Shown in pieces: positions 10,140 to 11,217 of a DNA stretch of 11,217 bases. A program made the position numbers and the translations under genes. The stretch covers positions 1-11,217 of the forward strand of contig CAUEBO010000075.1 of the NCBI GenBank assembly GCA_958454405.1, in the 5' to 3' direction. Numbering within the stretch: position 1 is the stretch's first letter; every line of letters begins with the position of its first letter. The notes under the pieces were generated by a model, which was not told the DNA's origin, did not search any database, and saw only the letters and a program-made list of their open reading frames with translations. This stretch comes from an uncultured Eggerthellaceae bacterium (lineage in GTDB: Bacteria > Actinomycetota > Coriobacteriia > Coriobacteriales > Eggerthellaceae).

Positions 10140-11217
10140 ATGCCAAGGCTTCAGATCATGGATACCACCATCCGCGACGGCCAGCAAAGCCTGTGGGCCA
10201 CGCGCATGCAGATCGGGGATATGCTGCCCATCCTGCCGAAAATGGACCGCGTCGGGTACTGGGCCATCGAGGCATGGGGCGGTGCCACGTTCGACACCTG
10301 CTTGCGCTTTCTCGACGAGAACCCGTGGGAGCGGCTGCGCTCCATCAAGGCCAACACGCCGAACACGCCGCTCGCCATGCTGTCGCGCGGTCAGAACCTG
10401 GTAGGGTACAAGCACTATTCGCGCGAGATCTGCAACCGGTTCATCCATGCCGCCAAGCGCAACGGCGTGCACGTGTTCCGCGTGTTCGACGCCCTGAACG
10501 ACATTCGCAACGTCGTGGACAACGCCGAGGCCATCAAGGAATGCGGCGGGCACTTTGAAGGCGCCATCTCGTACACGATGTCGCCGGTGCACACGCTCGA
10601 CAGCTTCTTGGAATACGGCCAGCAGCTCAAGGACCTGGGCGCCGACTCCATCGCCATCAAGGACATGGCCGGCATGCTCACGCCGTACCGCACCGAGCGC
10701 ATGGTGAAGGCGTTCAACGCCGAGATCGGCCTGCCTTTGCACATCCACTGCCACTACGTGGGCGGCATGGCCCCCGCCAACATCATCAAGGCCGCCGAAG
10801 CCGGCGCCGCCATAGCCGACACGGCCCATGCGCCGCTGGCGTTCGGCAACTCGCACCCGGCCGTGGAGATGATCGTGGCCGCCCTCCAGGAGAGCCGCTA
10901 CGACACGGGCCTCGACCTGGACCTGCTGTTCGAGATCGCCGAATACTGGGAAGAGGTGCGCAAGCGCGGCCACTACAAGCGCGGCGTGTCCTCCCTCACG
11001 CACATGAAGGTGTACTCGCACCAGGTGCCCGGCGGCATGATGTCGAACCTGGTGTCCCAGCTGGAGATCCAAAACGCCGTCGACCGCCTTCCCGAGGTCA
11101 TGCAGGAGATCCCGAAGGTGCGCGCCGAGGTGGGCTACCCGCCGCTCGTCACACCCATGTCCCAGATCGTGGGCACGCAGGCCGTGTTCAACGTGCTCAC
11201 CGGCAAGCGCTGGAGCG
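10140..11217 (+). CDS. Biotin-dependent carboxyltransferase subunit (oxaloacetate decarboxylase alpha / PycB / 5S family), 5' part
   Basis: This is the first 359 codons of a gene that runs off the window. The product is a TIM-barrel carboxyltransferase that moves CO2 between a 2-oxoacid such as oxaloacetate and biotin. Markers are DTTIRDGQQSLWATRM (metal ligand Asp8), WGGATFD, RGQNLVGYKHY, FRVFDALND, the active-site Lys174 in AIKDMAGML (carboxylated in the family), metal ligands His203 and His205 in HIHCHY, LAFGNSHPA, and VPGGMMSNL with PPLVTPMSQIVGTQAVFNVL near the end. ATG 10140 has GAAGGGGG nine bases upstream. Whether it belongs to a Na+-pumping oxaloacetate decarboxylase, a two-subunit pyruvate carboxylase or a methylmalonyl-CoA transcarboxylase cannot be decided: the C-terminal biotin domain, if any, and the partner genes lie outside the window. 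Confidence 0.93.
   Translation, partial: MPRLQIMDTTIRDGQQSLWATRMQIGDMLPILPKMDRVGYWAIEAWGGATFDTCLRFLDENPWERLRSIKANTPNTPLAMLSRGQNLVGYKHYSREICNRFIHAAKRNGVHVFRVFDALNDIRNVVDNAEAIKECGGHFEGAISYTMSPVHTLDSFLEYGQQLKDLGADSIAIKDMAGMLTPYRTERMVKAFNAEIGLPLHIHCHYVGGMAPANIIKAAEAGAAIADTAHAPLAFGNSHPAVEMIVAALQESRYDTGLDLDLLFEIAEYWEEVRKRGHYKRGVSSLTHMKVYSHQVPGGMMSNLVSQLEIQNAVDRLPEVMQEIPKVRAEVGYPPLVTPMSQIVGTQAVFNVLTGKRWS

Noticed and set aside
1..11217. CRISPR array, tRNA/rRNA genes, toxin-antitoxin or phage modules
   Set aside because: No regularly spaced repeats, no cloverleaf-type sequence, and no such protein motifs were found; the lone XRE regulator has no toxin partner.

Overview
The window reads as a chromosomal segment from a high-GC Gram-positive bacterium, most likely an actinobacterium of the Coriobacteriia/Eggerthellaceae type. 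That placement is an inference from the strongly G/C-biased third codon positions, the frequent GTG starts and the gene order; no marker gene here fixes the genus. The content is mostly housekeeping. The accessory-looking parts are the long intergenic gaps, which hold inverted repeats.

Left flank (1-417): no credible gene. It opens with extreme C and G homopolymers, then carries three 'TCTGAGCG'-type repeats and a long imperfect inverted repeat of a dispersed palindromic type. Forward gene cluster (418-7485): ruvX (Holliday-junction resolvase family), mltG (septal murein terminase), a YqeG-type HAD phosphatase, then a compact shikimate-pathway block aroC, aroK, aroB, and a single long ORF that fuses type II 3-dehydroquinate dehydratase (AroQ) to a complete M24 Xaa-Pro peptidase. 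Gaps are short or negative (aroK and aroB overlap by 16 bases), so the block looks co-transcribed, with a possible extra promoter ahead of aroC. The block supplies three shikimate-pathway enzymes (AroB, AroQ, AroK) plus the final one, AroC, leading to chorismate.

Gap 7486-7967: rich in structure, with an 11-bp-arm palindromic element, a 29-bp-arm inverted repeat, a possible terminator and a clear TATAAT box for the next gene. efp (7968-8528) follows and ends in a strong terminator shared with convergent genes. The order aroQ, Xaa-Pro peptidase, efp is also the Bacillus subtilis order (yqhS, yqhT, efp), so the fusion looks like two old operon neighbours that became one polypeptide.

Reverse strand (8620-9757): a small XRE-type regulator and a PaaI-like hotdog thioesterase, separated by a stretch with a perfect 16-bp inverted repeat right at the thioesterase stop. 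Forward again (10140 to the end): the first 359 codons of a biotin-dependent carboxyltransferase (oxaloacetate decarboxylase alpha / pyruvate carboxylase B / transcarboxylase 5S family), with its own -10 box and a small palindrome in the leader.

The most notable item is the AroQ-M24 fusion with both active sites intact. I saw no CRISPR array, tRNA, rRNA, transposase or defence system.
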